From: Oscillospiraceae bacterium
GTDB lineage: Bacteria > Bacillota > Clostridia > Oscillospirales > Ruminococcaceae
Length of the DNA: 8,408 nucleotides
Direction of reading: 5' to 3'
Assembly: GCA_031253365.1 (NCBI GenBank)
Contig: JAIRWE010000160.1
Span: 1-8,408 of the forward strand
Made by a program: the position numbers and the translations under genes. Each line of letters opens with the position of its first letter. Position 1 is the stretch's first letter. Under the pieces are notes generated by a model. That model did not search any database, was not told where the DNA came from, and worked only from the letters and a program-made list of their open reading frames with translations. Below are positions 7,026 through 8,408 of this stretch, one piece after another.

Positions 7026-7054
7026 GGGCGGCAAAGCCGCCCTCAAAGAACGGC
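7014..7054 (+). repeat. 19-bp perfect inverted repeat over the prs stop codon
   Basis: Left arm GCCGTTCTTTGAGGGCGGC (7014-7032), loop AAA (7033-7035), right arm the exact reverse complement (7036-7054). The left arm contains the end of prs and its TGA. The RNA hairpin would be very stable, but no U-tract follows on either strand, so it is not a canonical intrinsic terminator. It may instead block 3' exonucleases, attenuate read-through into rarA, or be a template-switch product. Confidence 0.9.
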
Positions 7055-7055
7055 A

Positions 7056-7104
7056 GGATTTAGGATTTAGGATTTAGGATTTAGGATTTGGGATTTGGGA
7101 TTTG
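7056..7104 (+). repeat. Seven tandem copies of a 7-bp unit, GGATTTR
   Basis: Four copies of GGATTTA (7056-7083) then three of GGATTTG (7084-7104), head to tail with no gaps, ending 17 bp before the rarA start. The last three units give GGG runs at 7090-7092, 7097-7099 and 7104-7106, so a weak G-quadruplex is conceivable on the sense strand. Seven-base units are prone to slippage; copy changes would alter the rarA leader, not a reading frame. There is no conserved repeat-spacer pattern, so this is not CRISPR. Confidence 0.9.
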
Positions 7105-7121
7105 GGTGAAAGGTTGCGATA

Positions 7122-8363
7122 ATGCCGTTAGCCGACAGGATAAGACCCCAAAGTTTGGACGATATTGTGGGGCAAACGCATTTGCTTGCGCCGGGTAAGC
7201 CGCTTCGCGCGATAATCGAAAGCGGGAATATCCCCAGCATGGTGTTTTACGGGCCTTCGGGCGCGGGCAAAACCACGCTCGCCGGCATTATCGCGGACAA
7301 GGCGAGTATGCGGCTGTGCAGGCTGAACGGCACGTCGGCGTCAAGCGCCGACATTAAGGGCGTCGTCGCCCAATCAAAGGGCCTTCTCGGTTACGGGGGG
7401 ACTTTGCTTTATTTGGACGAAATCCAGTATCTTAACAAAAAGCAGCAGCAAATCCTGCTCGAACATATCGAAAGCGGGGACGTTACGCTGATTGCCGCTA
7501 CCACGGAAAACCCGTATTTTTATGTGTACGGGGCCGTTTTGTCAAGGTGCGCCGTGTTCGAGTTTAAGCCGATTTCCCCGGAAGAGGCGATGCCCGCCGT
7601 AAGGCGGGGGTTCGCGCTTTCCGGCGTGAACGGCGTGAGCGACGGGGTGGTTCGCGTAATCGCGTCCCGCTGCGCCGGCGACGTTCGCCGCGCGCTCGGC
7701 GTGGTCGAGTTGTGCGTTCTCGCCGCTTCGGGCGGGGAGATTACGGAGGAAACGGCGCGGGAAGCGGCGGGGAAAAGCGCGGCGAGGTACGACAGGGCGG
7801 GGGACGAGCATTATGATATTCTGTCGGCGTTCCAAAAATCCATTCGCGGTTCGGACGAGAACGCCGCGCTCCATTATTTGGCGAGGCTTATTCTCGCGGG
7901 GGACCTGCCTTCGATATGCAGAAGGCTCGTCGTGACGGCGGCGGAGGATATAGGCTTAGCCTACCCGAACGCGATTTCCGTCGTGAAGGCCTGCGTGGAC
8001 TGCGCGCTGCAATTAGGGTTCCCCGAGGCGCGTATTCCGCTTGCCGAGGCGGTTATACTGCTTTGCACCGCGCCGAAGTCCAACAGCGCGGTCGTCGCGA
8101 TTGACGGGGCGATTGCCGATATTCAGGCGGGCGCGGCGGGGGAAATTCCCCGCCGCCTTCAAAACAAGCACTGCGACGGGGAGGGCGCCGCCGAGAAGGG
8201 GCAGCATTATCTCTACCCCCACGACTTTCCCGGCAATTACGTGAAACAGCAGTATCTTCCCGACGCTTTGAAGGACCGGGTGTACTATACGTTCGGGGAC
8301 AACAAGACGGAGCGCGCGGCGGGCGCGTACAGGCGGCAGATTACGGGGGGCGGGGCGGAATGA
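7122..8363 (+). CDS. rarA: Replication-associated recombination protein RarA (MgsA/WRNIP1 family AAA+ ATPase), 413 aa
   Basis: A cytosolic AAA+ ATPase acting at stalled replication forks and DNA ends, related to clamp-loader subunits. Motifs: N-terminal MPLADRIRPQSLDDIVGQTHLL; Walker A GPSGAGKTT (44-52); the family-typical NGTSASSADIK (69-79); Walker B LLYLDEIQ (95-102, usually DEIH in the family) followed by NKKQQ; sensor 1 AATTENP (125-131); and an arginine-finger candidate in LSRC (Arg142). The C-terminal oligomerisation region has AAEDIGLAYPNA and the signature GQHYLYPHDFPGNYVKQQYLPD near the end. Length is slightly below that of E. coli RarA, with no gap in core motifs. AAAGG (7109-7113) lies 8 nt before ATG 7122. 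It follows prs by 96 bp filled by the inverted repeat and heptad repeats, with no clear promoter, so expression may depend on read-through from glyA-prs. Confidence 0.96.
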   Translation: MPLADRIRPQSLDDIVGQTHLLAPGKPLRAIIESGNIPSMVFYGPSGAGKTTLAGIIADKASMRLCRLNGTSASSADIKGVVAQSKGLLGYGGTLLYLDEIQYLNKKQQQILLEHIESGDVTLIAATTENPYFYVYGAVLSRCAVFEFKPISPEEAMPAVRRGFALSGVNGVSDGVVRVIASRCAGDVRRALGVVELCVLAASGGEITEETAREAAGKSAARYDRAGDEHYDILSAFQKSIRGSDENAALHYLARLILAGDLPSICRRLVVTAAEDIGLAYPNAISVVKACVDCALQLGFPEARIPLAEAVILLCTAPKSNSAVVAIDGAIADIQAGAAGEIPRRLQNKHCDGEGAAEKGQHYLYPHDFPGNYVKQQYLPDALKDRVYYTFGDNKTERAAGAYRRQITGGGAE

Positions 8364-8408
8364 AAAAAGGCGGGCGGGCGGCGGTTCTCGCGGCGGTTTT
8401 GTTCCTTG
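8360..8408 (+). CDS. Start of a membrane or exported protein (partial, 16 codons)
   Basis: ATG 8360-8362 overlaps the rarA stop TGA in an ATGA arrangement typical of translational coupling, with a G-rich stretch (GGGGCGG) just upstream as a possible ribosome binding site. The visible residues, MKKGGRAAVLAAVLFL, are a basic start followed by a hydrophobic run, like a signal peptide, a lipoprotein leader or a first membrane helix. The frame is open to the window edge. Nothing can be said about function; downstream sequence decides whether it is a real gene. Confidence 0.5.
   Translation, partial: MKKGGRAAVLAAVLFL

Noticed and set aside
7056..7104. CRISPR array or true telomere
   Set aside because: The units are 7 bp and contiguous with no spacers, and lie between two housekeeping genes in one orientation.

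Overview
The window looks like a chromosomal segment of a fairly GC-rich, probably uncultured member of the Bacillota (class Clostridia). The signs are strong GGAGG-type ribosome binding sites, sigma-A-like promoters with exact 17-bp spacers, and a long (387 aa) ribose-phosphate pyrophosphokinase of the type I associate with Lachnospiraceae and related Clostridia. The taxonomic call is inference from protein resemblance; there is no rRNA in the window.

Layout. (1) Positions 1-1705, minus strand: the N-terminal 568 codons of a membrane-bound sensor histidine kinase with two PAS domains, cut by the window edge just after its phospho-acceptor histidine. (2) 1706-1984: back-to-back promoters. One fires left into the kinase. 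The other fires right into a segment with no convincing gene that can fold into a long interrupted stem (candidate small RNA), followed by a 19-A run and the terminator of the next gene. (3) 1985-4382, minus strand: an accessory block of three genes. These are an AT-richer NYN/PIN-like nuclease with its own promoter and a leader carrying two similar stem-loops; a TRAFAC-like P-loop GTPase with a C-terminal coiled coil behind a perfect TTGACA-17-TATAAT promoter; and a small protein with a phage terminase-small-subunit-like head and an Arg-rich pentapeptide-repeat tail encoded by a 15-bp minisatellite. (4) 4467-4556: a divergent control region with a 15-bp hairpin and the glyA promoter. (5) 4557-8408, plus strand: a housekeeping run of glyA (serine hydroxymethyltransferase), prs (PRPP synthase), rarA (AAA+ replication-fork/recombination factor) and the first codons of a membrane or exported protein that overlaps rarA by ATGA.

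How the genes fit together. glyA and prs supply one-carbon units and PRPP, both inputs to purine synthesis, and lie 48 bp apart without a visible promoter between them. A 19-bp perfect inverted repeat over the prs stop codon and seven copies of a 7-bp repeat separate prs from rarA. The accessory block is the part most likely to hold something undescribed: the NYN nuclease with its two-hairpin leader resembles in layout, but not in protein family, an RNA-antitoxin/toxin locus. The GTPase beside a terminase-like small protein resembles the poorly described GTPase-centred conflict modules. Both functional readings are inference.
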